This document shows positions 20,012-29,480 of a stretch of 42,312 nt of DNA, piece by piece. Numbering within the stretch: the stretch's first letter is position 1; each line of letters starts with the position of its first letter. The stretch is from Chara braunii (lineage: Eukaryota; Streptophyta; Charophyceae; Charales; Characeae): positions 783,821-826,132 of the forward strand of contig BFEA01000321.1 in the NCBI GenBank assembly GCA_003427395.1, read 5' to 3'. The notes beneath the pieces were generated by a model. That model was not told where the DNA came from. It saw only the letters and a list, made by a program, of their open reading frames with translations, and did no database searches. A program made the translations under genes and the position numbers.

Positions 20012-20350
20012 GTGAATGATAGAAACCCCCGAATAGCCACTTGTGGGAGTGTGACGAGCCGTCTGCCTTCTGCAAGACAACTCCCGTATGCTCGAACCGT
20101 ATCCAGACGCTTAGCGCGTGACGACGGGACTCTACAGATTCTACTGAAGGTGAGTATAGACGAGAAACTGTCATACAGTGAATACAAGGAACTCGCTGAA
20201 GACGTCATACGAGAACAAAGGTTAGGAGCACTTAGAGAGTTAACGACACAGAGTTGGGTGGTGTATGAAGTGATCATCTGCGTGAACGAAAGAGTGCACT
20301 TGGAGATAATTCGAGACGAGATGCCCACAGAAGCTCGAAGTAATATGTGA
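20012..20350 (+). CDS. Array module D2, unrecognised protein family D
   Basis: Open from 20012 to TGA 20348-20350; homology to D1 begins near 20095 (VSRRLARDDGTLQILLKVSI). Conserved pairs include SIDEKLS/HIDEYLS, VIREQRLGALRE/FIREYRPGVLEC, VYEVIICV/EVMVWSV and PTEARSNM/AEARSRV. It is intact, unlike D1. The true start is not clear: the ATG at 20012 lies in sequence without a D1 counterpart. About 105 bp separate it from D1. No known domain recognised. Confidence 0.5.
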   Translation: MNDRNPRIATCGSVTSRLPSARQLPYARTVSRRLARDDGTLQILLKVSIDEKLSYSEYKELAEDVIREQRLGALRELTTQSWVVYEVIICVNERVHLEIIRDEMPTEARSNM

Positions 20351-20388
20351 TAGGTGCTTTAAGCTTAGAGGGAGATGGGTAGTGGGCG

Positions 20389-21246
20389 ATGGATGAAATA
20401 GAAGGAAGGAAAAAGAGAGTCGATGATCGAATTATAAAGCCAGTGGCGGAACGGGTTAAGGAGTTCGGCACCAAGATTCAAGATTGCGGGCCTAATAAGG
20501 GTAAGAGTGAGCTGCGTAGGATAGAGGCGGTGACGAAGGTATTAGAGAGATTTTTTAGAAAGGATAAGGAATTATTTGGAAGATAGCGTTTAGATTTTTT
20601 GGAGAGCGTCAAAATGAAAGATCATAGTAAAGAGGAACAGGAGAGATCACTTGAATCGACGTCAAAAGTTGTTACTCGAAAAGTTGTTAGAAGTTGCGAC
20701 GTCAAAAGAAAAGACAAATGCGAAAAGTACGTCAGAAAATGAAATGAGAGAATGAACTTTGAAAAATATTATATGCGTGTTACAGGGAGGTCGGATGGAC
20801 CAATCGCTTGTGTAGTGATACAATTGGTCCATTTGAAAAAACTCAGCGTGATCGAAGAGGCGGAATGTACTCGACACTCGGTGTAGAAGGCGCGAGTGAT
20901 CGGACTCTGGGTAGGTGAGAGAAGTACATGTCTGATTAACTATTCGTTGCGGGTATCTCCCTTCGAGAGACTTTTGAGTAGGGCGTGGCGTGAGACTCCT
21001 AGAAGAGCTGAGAAACTTCTAAATAGTGAAGCAGAAGAGGCTGGAGATTTAACAAAGGTCATAGTGGAGAGTTTTGTTCTCAGAATGTTCAAGGCTCACA
21101 ACCGGTACTAGAACGAGTATCTTCAGACTCTATCAGACATTGAAGACTTTGGGGATATAGACAACTTCAAGACGTTCTATGAACTTTTGGAGGAGTCCAC
21201 AGACAGAGTTCTGTTAGCTCTAGCATTAATAGCAGCGGAATGCTAG
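20389..21246 (+). pseudogene. Array module E, ~285-codon frame with four internal stops
   Basis: A single frame stays protein-like from ATG 20389 to TAG 21244-21246, broken at 20584-20586 (TAG), 20740-20742 (TGA), 20884-20886 (TAG) and 21109-21111 (TAG). The peptide is Lys/Glu-rich in the first half (RIIKPVAERVKEFGTKI; KEEQERSLESTSKVVTRKVV) and helical-looking in the second (EYLQTLSDIEDFGDIDNFKT; VLLALALIAAEC). It has no paralogue in the array. The lack of frameshifts over 860 bp argues for a real gene decayed by point mutations. Family not recognised. Confidence 0.5.
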
Positions 21247-21282
21247 ATAGTTCATGGAGACGGATAAGAGACGCCACTACCG

Positions 21283-21702
21283 GTGGAAGAGCTCGCAAGG
21301 AGAAGGTGGAGATTCGGAGGTTGGAGCGGCCCTCGTGACCCTGAGCACGAGAAAGTACTACGAGAATTAAGCGTGATTGGCAGTCGAGAAGTCTTTCCGT
21401 ACGAGGTAATTAAGTACCAAGTGCAGAACAGTGGAATCGAGCGGAATCAATACTATATTATGACCGTAAGATTCCATGATCTAGGAATGTACCACGTTGG
21501 CATATACCTGCCCAGAGAGAAAAAAAAATTCTGCATATACGAGAGGACTTGGAGAAGGGCTGCCTGGGCCTTAAGAGAAGAGAAGAAGAGGCTAGAAGGC
21601 TTGGGAAACATTGTCGAGGTCTGTGATGACATCTAGATTTTTGACGGCCTGCCTAGGCCGCCGATCCCGTATAGAGGATTTTGCCCGAACTGTCAGGACT
21701 GA
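21283..21702 (+). pseudogene. Array module C2, unrecognised protein family C (one internal TAG)
   Basis: The frame runs 21283-21702 with TAG at 21634-21636. It matches C3 in order: SREVFPYEVIKYQVQNSG, YYIMTVRFHDLGMYHVGIYL then PRE, a Trp-rich helix (RTWRRAAWALREEKKRLEGL), and after the stop IFDGLPRPPIP. The last residues include a C-x-x-C (FCPNCQD) not seen in C1 or C3. The start is GTG in this frame, so the true initiation is uncertain. It forms a tandem pair with C3, 43 bp downstream. Confidence 0.55.
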
Positions 21703-21745
21703 GAGTAAGCTTAAAAAGACAACAAGCGACGAATAGAATGAAGGA

Positions 21746-22240
21746 ATGAGCAAGGGTACGACTATCTCTGGACGTGATTTGTGGTCAAGAAGAGAGAGAT
21801 TTCTTGCTGGGAACAAACCATCAGAGGAGAGACAAGCGATTGTCTGCCGTCTCTTGAGTTCGTTAGGGAAGAGAGAAGTTATTCCATATGAGGTAGAGAG
21901 ATACGACTTTGTAGATAGCGGATGGGAGGAGAGACGTCTATATGTGATGATTGTTAGGTTTATCCATTTAGATATATATGATGTGAGGATCTACTTACCT
22001 GCGGAGAGAGAGGTAGACTTCATTTACGGTCGTTGTTGGGAGCGTGCGGAAGAGATCGTAGAAGCTAAGCAAGATAGGTTATTAGCCCTAGGGAGAGACG
22101 TTAACTGGAGCACGCGGATAACGATCTTTGGAGGACTTCCTAAGCCCCCAACTTCGTGCCAGATCGTGCAAGAGAGGAACCTAGGCACTATGATTGAACT
22201 TGCTTTGAGGCGTCAAGCGGTTGATGGCCAAGAGCGGTGA
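21746..22240 (+). CDS. Array module C3, unrecognised protein family C (intact)
   Basis: 164 codons from an ATG at 21746, uninterrupted; this is the reference copy of family C. Conserved blocks are REVIPYEVERYDFVDSGWEE, RLYVMIVRF, YDVRIYLP, a CWERAEEIVEAKQDRL helix and ITIFGGLPKPP. The pattern (alternating hydrophobic strands, then an amphipathic helix, then G-[LI]-P-[RK]-PP) suggests a small alpha/beta domain, but I cannot name it. Its last 17 bases overlap the start of F. No signal peptide or membrane helix is seen. Confidence 0.6.
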   Translation: MSKGTTISGRDLWSRRERFLAGNKPSEERQAIVCRLLSSLGKREVIPYEVERYDFVDSGWEERRLYVMIVRFIHLDIYDVRIYLPAEREVDFIYGRCWERAEEIVEAKQDRLLALGRDVNWSTRITIFGGLPKPPTSCQIVQERNLGTMIELALRRQAVDGQER

Positions 22241-22550
22241 GTATCCGTTAGCGGGAGCCGGTGCAGTGCGGCAAGGGTTGAGTGATCTGGAGAGGAGGAC
22301 GTCTATCGATTTACGCGAGCAGTTTCGAGCTTCTACTCGCGAGGAGTTGGGCGCTATAGGGGGCGCGATTTGTAGGGGAGTCAGGTGTCCTGAGACGGGA
22401 GTGTTAGAGGTCAGGAGAGGTGTTGCCTGTATAGAGGTACAGGAAGGACGACTTTTCTTGGACACTGGGATATTAGGAGTCGAGGGGACTCACGAGATCC
22501 AAGACGAGAGCGGGAGATTGATACTGATACTGAGGGCGGTTGAGAGCTAG
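22224..22550 (+). CDS. Array module F, unrecognised 108-residue protein
   Basis: ATG at 22224, overlapping the end of C3, through to a TAG. It is intact and without a paralogue in the window. The N-terminal half is charged and helical-looking (LSDLERRTSIDLREQF, REELGAIGGAI); the C-terminal half is strand-rich (GVLEVRRGVACIEVQEGRLF, RLILILRAVES). It is the last ORF before the 26-bp repeat and the gag reading frame. No motif recognised. Confidence 0.45.
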   Translation: MAKSGEYPLAGAGAVRQGLSDLERRTSIDLREQFRASTREELGAIGGAICRGVRCPETGVLEVRRGVACIEVQEGRLFLDTGILGVEGTHEIQDESGRLILILRAVES

Positions 22551-22575
22551 GTTTAAGACATTTAGAGAACGGCAG

Positions 22576-22711
22576 AGCTGGTTCTGACATTAGGTCTGGA
22601 CTGCCGATTCTGACATTAGGTCCGGGCTGCCGATTCTGACAAATGGTCCGGGCTGCCGATTCAAACATTACGTCCGGGCTGTAGGTTCTGACATTAGGTC
22701 CGGGCTGCCTA
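22576..22711. repeat. 26-bp tandem repeat, five units, directly upstream of gag
   Basis: TTCTGACATTAGGTCCGGGC-type units begin at 22582, 22608, 22634, 22660 and 22686, an exact 26-bp period. The word GGTCCGGGCT reappears after pol near 28777. It may belong to the 5' leader of the gypsy element. Confidence 0.85.
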
Positions 22712-22741
22712 CAAATTCGATCCAGAAGTGCAGTTGAATAT

Positions 22742-24452
22742 ATGGAATCAGACACAATGGGCCCACATCCGGACGGGGAACAATGGACCGGTGTGTACCG
22801 GGCGTCACCGGAACGTGTTCTGCGGGACCTCAAAGAGCGTATCTAACAGAACGCTCCTTTGAGGTGCATAGAGCAACCCGACGATAGAGAGCCGGAGGTG
22901 ATGGCCTATCCGGTCGCCACCGAGCCGAACAGGGCTGCTACGGTGGTGCGGATTGAGAGTCGAACCGAACCGCCGACCTTTCGGCGGGAGCCGACTATTC
23001 AACGTTCGCCCACGTACGAATGAAGAGACGACAGAGGCGACCGAGGAAGAGAAGACTGGAGGGACCAATACATCAGGGAGTAGCTTTGGAGAGATAGGGA
23101 GAGGGCTGCGCCGCCCAGACAAATCTACGACCCCCAAACGGGCGAGTTACACTCCCTACCATACGAGACGAGAGAAAGGTTCATCATCTCGCACCAACCT
23201 TCGGAGTTAGACACCAGACCTCCTATTTTCAAGAGATATGGTATTATCGAGTATCTCGAGAAATGGGAGCTGCATGCTTACCGAAGTCAGTGGTCAGAGG
23301 ACCGGATTATAGATAATTTCCTATTTAACGTAGATCCGAGCTTGAGTCAGTAGATTAAGAAGCCCGACCCAAGGATAGACGGTGGGCGACCTATAAGGCT
23401 AATCTATACGAGCTCTACAAACTAGAAGACATTAAGTACTCAATCCGAGATTTGGAGAAGTTTACTCAGGGTGAAGACGAGAGTGTTCGGGTTTTCGGGA
23501 AGCGATTCCAGAAGGTATCTGATGCCCTTATGGCAAGAGGGAAGTTGTCGGAGGTCGAGAGATGCACAATTTTCCTCGGTCGACGACCTAGAGGGAAGCA
23601 GAAGGGGGTGCTAAGAGAAATGCCTTACGATAAGCTAAAGTTTGCAACGTTGCTCAAGTTGGCGATGAAGGTTGAGGCCAATGATTACAAGGATTTACTC
23701 TGGAGGGGAATGCAACGTCGGGACTTTTCTCTCTATCGGGAGTACAGGACTGATAGGTGTCAAGACTTTAACGATCAGCCATGGGCGTAGCGATGATATT
23801 TGATGGACAAAGACAGACCGCAACGGCCAAGGGACAGCGAGACGGTGATAGACGAGGTGAGAGAGATGAGAGAGATGATGAAGGGAATGGCCAGGCAAAT
23901 GGCCAATTTCGGGACGAAGGTTGGGGCGACTACATACCGGGACAAACCCGAGTCTCCCTATTCGCTTGATGGGACCGTAGGAACACTGATCCGTGGAGGA
24001 GCATCGAGGATAGGAACCCTCGCACGCTGGCGGACTATCGCGCGAGGGAGAGAGATGATGATGTCTGGCGACGTAGAGATGATGACATAGACAGAGACCG
24101 TCGACATGACGGGTATCGGGGAGTAGACTCCTTTAGCCGAGGAGGCAGATTCGAACAATATCCGCGCAGTCCCAGATACGGAGAGAACGCGGAAGGATAC
24201 CGGAGTTCAGAAAATTTCAATCCAAGGGACAAAGATGATTCCCGGGGTAGATGGGAATCAGATACGGATCGACGTGATGGATATTGTAGCAGTTATGAGC
24301 GGACAGAGAGAGGTGGAGGTCGCAAGGAAGAACCGTGTGGACAATACAATCGAGGGGGATACCCTGCGTCACCTGCGTACTTCAACTCTCCAAACTATCC
24401 TAAATCCCCGGGACCATCTAACCAAGACGCTAGACGGCCAGCTATTAGGAGT
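22742..24452 (+). pseudogene. Gypsy gag: capsid and Arg/Asp-rich region (multiple breaks)
   Basis: ATG 22742 begins MESDTMGPHPDGEQW. The first frame carries stops before the capsid core (RYGIIEYLEKWELHAYRSQW), shifts near 23367, continues WATYKANLYELYKLEDIKYS then IRDLEKFTQGEDESV to about 23770, then passes two stops. After another shift near 23960 it stays open into the protease region as an Arg/Asp-rich segment (RERDDDVWRRRDDDIDRDRR) leading to the zinc knuckle. Gag forms the particle that packages element RNA. The WE-L-HA...W and F-x-(E/G)-x-x-x-x-F spacing is that of plant and algal gypsy capsids. Confidence 0.8.
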
Positions 24453-25538
24453 GTGGAGGAGCGACCCCCTACTCCTAGAAACTCCTGCACCTATTGCAGG
24501 GCTGATGATCACGCGAAGAGGGACTGCCTTAACCTCAGGCGAACAATAGATGGAGGATTTGTCGTGCTTGATGATCACAAGTACGTCAAGTGGGCCGATA
24601 ACCTTGGCGACGTGTCGATGTTCCCTTCGATGAAGGAGAACGTTGAAGACAGGCGGGTACGACCAAACAAGGGAAATGAGGTCGTAAGGAGCCAAAGTAT
24701 AAGATTGAGTTTGCCTTCTGATGACAAGGCGTCCGTGACACCCATACGGGTAGCGGCGACTAAGTTCGCAAGGGCATCCTCGTCTAAGAAGACTGATACT
24801 GACTATGTGATGGCAGAAAAGGATGGGCAGAGGATTGAAGGAGAAGAAGTCATACTCTCACCACGCAAGCACGGGGCCCGAAAGTTCACAATGAAGAGTA
24901 CCTTGGACGATATCGATACAGTGGAACCACTCAGGCGTGCTCTTAGGCAACCAATGCAATGCACGATACTAGAGTACTTGGCAGCTTCGAGACTCGCGCG
25001 GGATGAGCTACAGATGATTACGCGCAAGACGCGTATCCACCTGGGGGTTGAAGTCCAGGTGGCTTCCAAACAGGAGGTACTACCCTCTATAGCGGTATCA
25101 AGTCTGAGCGCTAAGACGGAACGCGGAGCGACGGTGTATTTGGACGGGATGGAAGGCGTGCCTCTTGACAAGTTTTACATTATAGGGAGCGAGACGGTAG
25201 AGACTACTCTCAATGACGAGGTAGTCCTCCATGCCGTAATTGAGAATGGCAGCGAGGCTGTCATCATAGATGAGGAGCTCGCTGTGCGATTGGGACTGGA
25301 CCTTGACAGGTCATACCAATTCGAGATAGAGACAGCTGATGGGAGAAAGCAAAAAGTCTCCGGGGTCTGTCACAAGGCGGCGATCGAGGTCGAAGGATTG
25401 CGAGTGTTGATGCCAGTTTTCGCGGTCCGGGACTGCAGCTCGAAGTTACTATTGGGACGAATATGGTTAAGCCATGTTCATGCAGTTACTATAGAGCGAC
25501 CGGACGGAAGCCAGATGCTTTCTATCAAGGGGATGTAA
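24453..25538 (+). CDS. Gypsy zinc knuckle and aspartic protease
   Basis: This is the longest intact frame in the window (361 codons, and open upstream to about 23965). A retroviral-type knuckle C-x2-C-x4-H-x4-C (CTYCRADDHAKRDC) lies at 24486-24527, so the start is really gag nucleocapsid. The protease fold is at about 25209-25500: VVLHAVIENGSEAVIID, then LLLGRIWL. The catalytic triad position that is normally D-[ST/N]-G reads E-N-G-S (25242-25253), an Asp-to-Glu change at the active site. The frame ends at TAA 25536-25538, and the RT continues in the -1 frame from about 25525. That is either programmed -1 shifting, as in some gypsy elements, or damage; no classical slippery heptamer was seen. 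Confidence 0.8.
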   Translation: MEERPPTPRNSCTYCRADDHAKRDCLNLRRTIDGGFVVLDDHKYVKWADNLGDVSMFPSMKENVEDRRVRPNKGNEVVRSQSIRLSLPSDDKASVTPIRVAATKFARASSSKKTDTDYVMAEKDGQRIEGEEVILSPRKHGARKFTMKSTLDDIDTVEPLRRALRQPMQCTILEYLAASRLARDELQMITRKTRIHLGVEVQVASKQEVLPSIAVSSLSAKTERGATVYLDGMEGVPLDKFYIIGSETVETTLNDEVVLHAVIENGSEAVIIDEELAVRLGLDLDRSYQFEIETADGRKQKVSGVCHKAAIEVEGLRVLMPVFAVRDCSSKLLLGRIWLSHVHAVTIERPDGSQMLSIKGM

Positions 25539-27145
25539 ATTTGACTGAGCAAGAGAAGGAGCGTGTGTTAGAAGTTCTTAAGACTTGCGATAAGGCCATA
25601 GCTTTTAGTGATGCGGAAAGAGGAAGGATTGATCCTAGGTATGCTAAGCCTGCTAGGATCTACATGATTCCGCATACTCCATAGAATAATGCAGGGTGGA
25701 AGTTTGCTCAAAAAGAGAAGAAAGAAGTGATCGTCTTTCTCAAGGAGACGATGGCGTCACACGTGGCAGAGCCATCTGATAGCACGTACGTGAATAGGTG
25801 GTTCTTTTTAAGGAAGCCTGATAGGAAGATTCGGTGGATTCAAGACCTCCAGAAGGTTAATGTCGTTACGATTCGGGATGTGGGCTCCATACTGCACGCC
25901 GATTTATTAGCGGACGGAGCGGGAGGGAGATCTATATATTCTGTCTGCGATTTATTTTCATGTTACGATGAGATACCACTAGATCCTAGAGATAGGCATC
26001 TCACTGCCATGCACACGCCACTTGGATTAGTGCAGATGATGGTGGTACCTATGGGATGAACCAATGGGGTAACAGTCTTTCAGAGAGTCATGGTAGCTGT
26101 TTTGAAACATTTTATTCCCGATAAAGTTGAAGTTTTTTTGGACGACTTTCCGATAAAAGGGTCGGTGCTGAAAGACGAAACGGAAGTCGCTCCTGGCGTC
26201 AGAAGATTCGTGGAGCAACACCTGATAGATATTTACGCTATCCTGGAGCAGCTAGATGAAGCTAACCTGACGTTTAGTGGGACAAAGAGCCGGTGGGCTA
26301 TGTCGACAATCAAGATTCTGAGGTTTATATGCGATTCGAGAGGTCGCCGAGCAGACCCGGGAAAGTTAGAGGAACTCCTGAATTGACCGACGCCATTGCA
26401 TAGCGCTACCGAAGTTCGTCAGTTCTTAAGCGTTGTGGGCTACTGGCGGATTTTCATACGCGGATGTGCTGAGAAGGCAGAGCCTTTGCGAATTCTCCTT
26501 AGGAAAACGGAGCGGTTTTACTGGGATTCTCCTCATGAGCTTGCGGTACAAACCCTCAAGGAAGAATTTAAAGAAGGCAGACGGATCCTAGGCGTGCCTT
26601 TCTTCGAGGACGAGGCCACCATGCCTTTCATAGTGTCTACGGATGTTGGGTCGTGTTCGGTTGGAGGGTTGCTTTCTCAGAAGGACGCCGACGGTAAGGA
26701 GAGACCGCTGAGATTCGAGAGTCGTACGCTCAACACCGCTGAGCGAAACTGCAGTCAGTTTAAGAAGGAGGTGTTAGCTGTACTCAGGTGTCTAGACGCC
26801 TTAAGGCATTACATATACGGAAGGCGATTCATTCTTCAGGTAGACCCTACAGCTGTAGCGTCAGTCTTACAGAAGGACTTCAATCTAACGGATCCCACAA
26901 TTGCGCGATGGCTAATCAGGATCCGACTCTATGATTATACTGTGGAAAGGATCTCGGAAACGAAAAATGCGGTAGCTGATGGACTTTCATGGATTCCGAT
27001 TGAGGCTGAGCGACCTATAGTGGTCGCTGCCCTGACTATGACTGAGCCTAGACGAACAAATCGGTTCCTAGTTAACCTTTATAAAGGTAAGTACCGGACG
27101 ATCGGGTTTCACCTGTCAAAAGAGGAGTTCCAATTCGGAGATTAG
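25525..27145 (+). pseudogene. Gypsy reverse transcriptase and RNase H (three in-frame stops)
   Basis: One frame with stops at 25682-25684 (TAG), 26057-26059 (TGA) and 26384-26386 (TGA). All three fall where this family usually has Trp (P-W-N, MG-W-TNG, N-W-PTP). RT: KIRWIQDLQKVN, motif A VCDLFSCYDEIPLDP, motif C VFLDDF with the Asp pair at 26141-26146 (Phe-Leu for the usual Tyr-Val/Leu). Connection: RQFLSVVGYWRIFI. RNase H: STDVGSCSVGGLLSQ with catalytic Asp at 26642-26644, then FKKEVLAVLRCL (Glu) and a WLIRIRLYDYTVERI...NAVADGLSWI end. It synthesises cDNA and removes the RNA template. Confidence 0.9.
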
Positions 27146-28739
27146 GAGACAGGCGGCGCAGTATTGCCTTAGATCTGGGCACTTGTTCCGCCGACCTGTG
27201 GGATCAGGGATGCCTCTCCGAGTAATCTGTGACCCGGAGGAGAAGCAGTCCATAGTAGCAGAGCTACATGACGTTGTGGTCGGCGGACATAGAAGAGTAA
27301 AAGATACATATGAGAAGGTCCGCCGATTATACTGGTGGGAAGGGCGATACAAGGATGTTGAAAAGTACTGCGTCACCTGTGAGGACTGTAGAAAGAGGTC
27401 CCTTATCAGATACAAGGAACGGCTTCATCCTTCTTATCCTGCTAGACCAGGTGAGAAAGTACATATTGATTTAGTGAAGATGCCGAAGGGTGTAGGGAAT
27501 ATGAATTATGTAGTAAACATCAAAGATGACTTTACTGGATTCGTCGATGGCAAGCCTATCAGGACGAAGGCTGCCTAAGAGGCGAATAACTTTGTTCTAG
27601 AATACTTATCCAGATATGGATGCGTCAGTAAGATTGTGACGGATAGAGGAGCGAAGTTCCTAGCAGATGAGGTCCAAAATGTGTTCAAGAAGGCTGGAGC
27701 TAGAGTATCGATAGCTACAGCATATCACCCTCAGTCCAACGCGCTTGTAGAGCGAGGCCACCAGTCATTGATAGCGTCACTATCCAAGTGGTGTAGAGGT
27801 AAAGATGGTGACTGGCCAAAATATTTTCGATATGCGATATGGGCAGATAATGTCACAATTCAGGCTAGCACAGGATATCCGCCTTACACTCTATGGTTCT
27901 GAAGGCACTGCCCTTTGCCCATAGAGTTCCATGTAGACAGTTGGACTACGGTTAACTGGGCGGATAGCATGACACGAGAGGAGTTACTGGCAGCAAGGAC
28001 TAGACAGATAACTTACAATTTAGAGGGTAATCTCATGACCGCAGCCAATCGACTGGCGGTAGAAAGAGAGAAAGGCAAGGTGAGATGGGATAAAGATGTC
28101 AGAATCAGGAAGGAAAAGATTAGGGTTGGTGACATAGTGCTGCTCTACGACGCTGCATTGGAAAGAACATGGTCAGAAAAACTGGCTAACAGATGGATGG
28201 GACCCTATCGTGTGGTCGGCGCGTTAACCTGGGAAGCTTATATGATTGCGGAGTTAGATGGGTCCGAGTGGAAGGATCCTGTGGTAGGGGCTAGGCTAAA
28301 GTTGTTTAAGCCAAGGGAAACTCCTACTCCTGCGCCGACGCTATCAGATCCTAGAGGAAAAAGAAAAGTCAAGGTGTCAGATGAGGGACTGTCGAGATGG
28401 TTCGAGATAGGTGAGAGTTCGAAGAAAAGGAAGAGGGTGGAAACCAGGAAAGTGAAGGGACTAACACCGAGAAAGAAAAGGAAGTTGTTTTTTGTGTAGC
28501 GGAGACCTAAGCGCAGAGTCCGCATTAGACGAGGTGGCGCGTCTGCTGTGCCTCAATCCTCGCGAAGAAAGAAATCAAGGAATATTCCTATATCAAAGCC
28601 CAAACGACTGTGACATAAGAGAGGGAAGAAACATCCTCTCAGTCCTAGAGTTCCAACAAAGCCTAACCGCCAGACAGATAAGCGCAAACATAAGAGCCGC
28701 GTGTGTGTGGTCAGTCTGAATCTTATACGATTCGTCTGA
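27135..28739 (+). pseudogene. Gypsy integrase with basic C-terminal tail (four in-frame stops)
   Basis: The frame enters near 27135 after a shift from RT. HHCC zinc domain: LHDVVVGGH...CVTCEDC. Catalytic core: HIDLVK (Asp 27468), TDRGAKF (Asp 27642) and ALVERGH (Glu 27750), with exactly 35 residues between the last two. The C-terminal domain has GDIVLLYD and KLANRWMGPYRVVGA (GPY/F type). Stops: TAA 27576-27578, TGA 27900-27902, TAG 28497-28499 and TGA 28611-28613. The same frame continues as an Arg/Lys-rich tail (RRPKRRVRIRRGG) to TGA 28737-28739. It inserts cDNA into the genome. No chromodomain is seen. Confidence 0.9.
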
Positions 28740-29480
28740 TTATGGCGGTGCGGGCTCGACGGGGGCGTCGAGAGGAGGTCCGGGCTTGTTTGTCGGGCAG
28801 CCGAAGCTCAGTCGGCCACCCTAATTTCAGCAGATTGACCCTTAGATTAGTTGTTTAAAGGAGGATTGACTGGGACTGTTGTCCGAACTATCAGGAAAAA
28901 TTAGGGGTACCTAGAGCACCCCTAAAATTGGATATATCGACCGTCGAGACTAACCCTCGAAACTGGCAAAAGGGACTACCTCTTCTACCGCGCTGACATT
29001 TCTGCCTTATTTCCGCCAGCTCCAAGCCTGTTTCCGAAATGACTAGCCGCGGGACGATAATATGAGAGTAGGTCTAGGCGTGGCCCTTTTAAAGTACACA
29101 ATAATTGTGGGAATGAACCCTCAGATATTGCTAATTCTAATATTAGAATTAAAAATGAGGAAAATAATTGGAAACACTAAAAGAGGAAGAAAACAAAAAA
29201 AATTTGTTATTTTATTGAAATCCATCAGAACGTCTTTTTAATGAAATTATTTTTGTTTTTATTATTTTCGATAAAGAATTAAGAAAAGGAGAAAAACAAT
29301 TGAAGATGATAAACGAAAAGAAAACCAAGGATATTAGATGTCGGATTAAATTTTATTCGGATTATTCACAATGAATTTTAGTCTCGGATTACCTATTTAT
29401 CCTAATTCTAACGATTTTCTCCAATTCCCGATAATCGAGATTGGTTTGCGTGATTTACCTGACTTACCTGATTCCTAGCC
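28740..29480. other. AT-rich non-coding region after pol
   Basis: No gene. A perfect CTCGACG/CGTCGAG hairpin lies at 28755-28772 and GGTCCGGGCT just after it. This would be the expected place for a 3' LTR, but I found no matching 5' copy. Confidence 0.4.

Larger units (their letters stand above)
22742..28739 (+). mobile_element. Ty3/gypsy retrotransposon internal region, gag-pol (degenerate)
   Basis: Domains in order: gag capsid, CCHC zinc knuckle, aspartic protease, reverse transcriptase, RNase H, HHCC/DD35E integrase, GPY/F-like end and a basic tail. Integrase after RT-RNase H is the Ty3/gypsy order. Frames change at about 23367, 23960, 25525 and 27135, and there are about a dozen in-frame stops. 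LTRs, primer-binding site and target duplication were not identified. AAAGGAGG near 28857 is a possible polypurine tract. Confidence 0.9.

Noticed and set aside
16068-22550. Bacterial operon or contamination as the source of the array
   Set aside because: There are no ribosome-binding-site pattern and no recognised bacterial families, several copies are broken, and the array is contiguous with a eukaryotic gypsy element of similar composition.
22411-22833. 140-codon minus-strand ORF
   Set aside because: It is a shadow over array module F and the 26-bp repeat; its internal repetition (RQPGPNVR) comes from that repeat.
25463-28739. An alternative genetic code in which TGA is tryptophan
   Set aside because: TAG and TAA also interrupt conserved blocks, and frameshifts are present, so decay is the simpler explanation.
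13761-29480. Matching LTR pair around the gypsy element and array
   Set aside because: Reading the AT-rich flanks at 14.5-15.9 kb and 28.8-29.5 kb against each other showed no convincing direct repeat.
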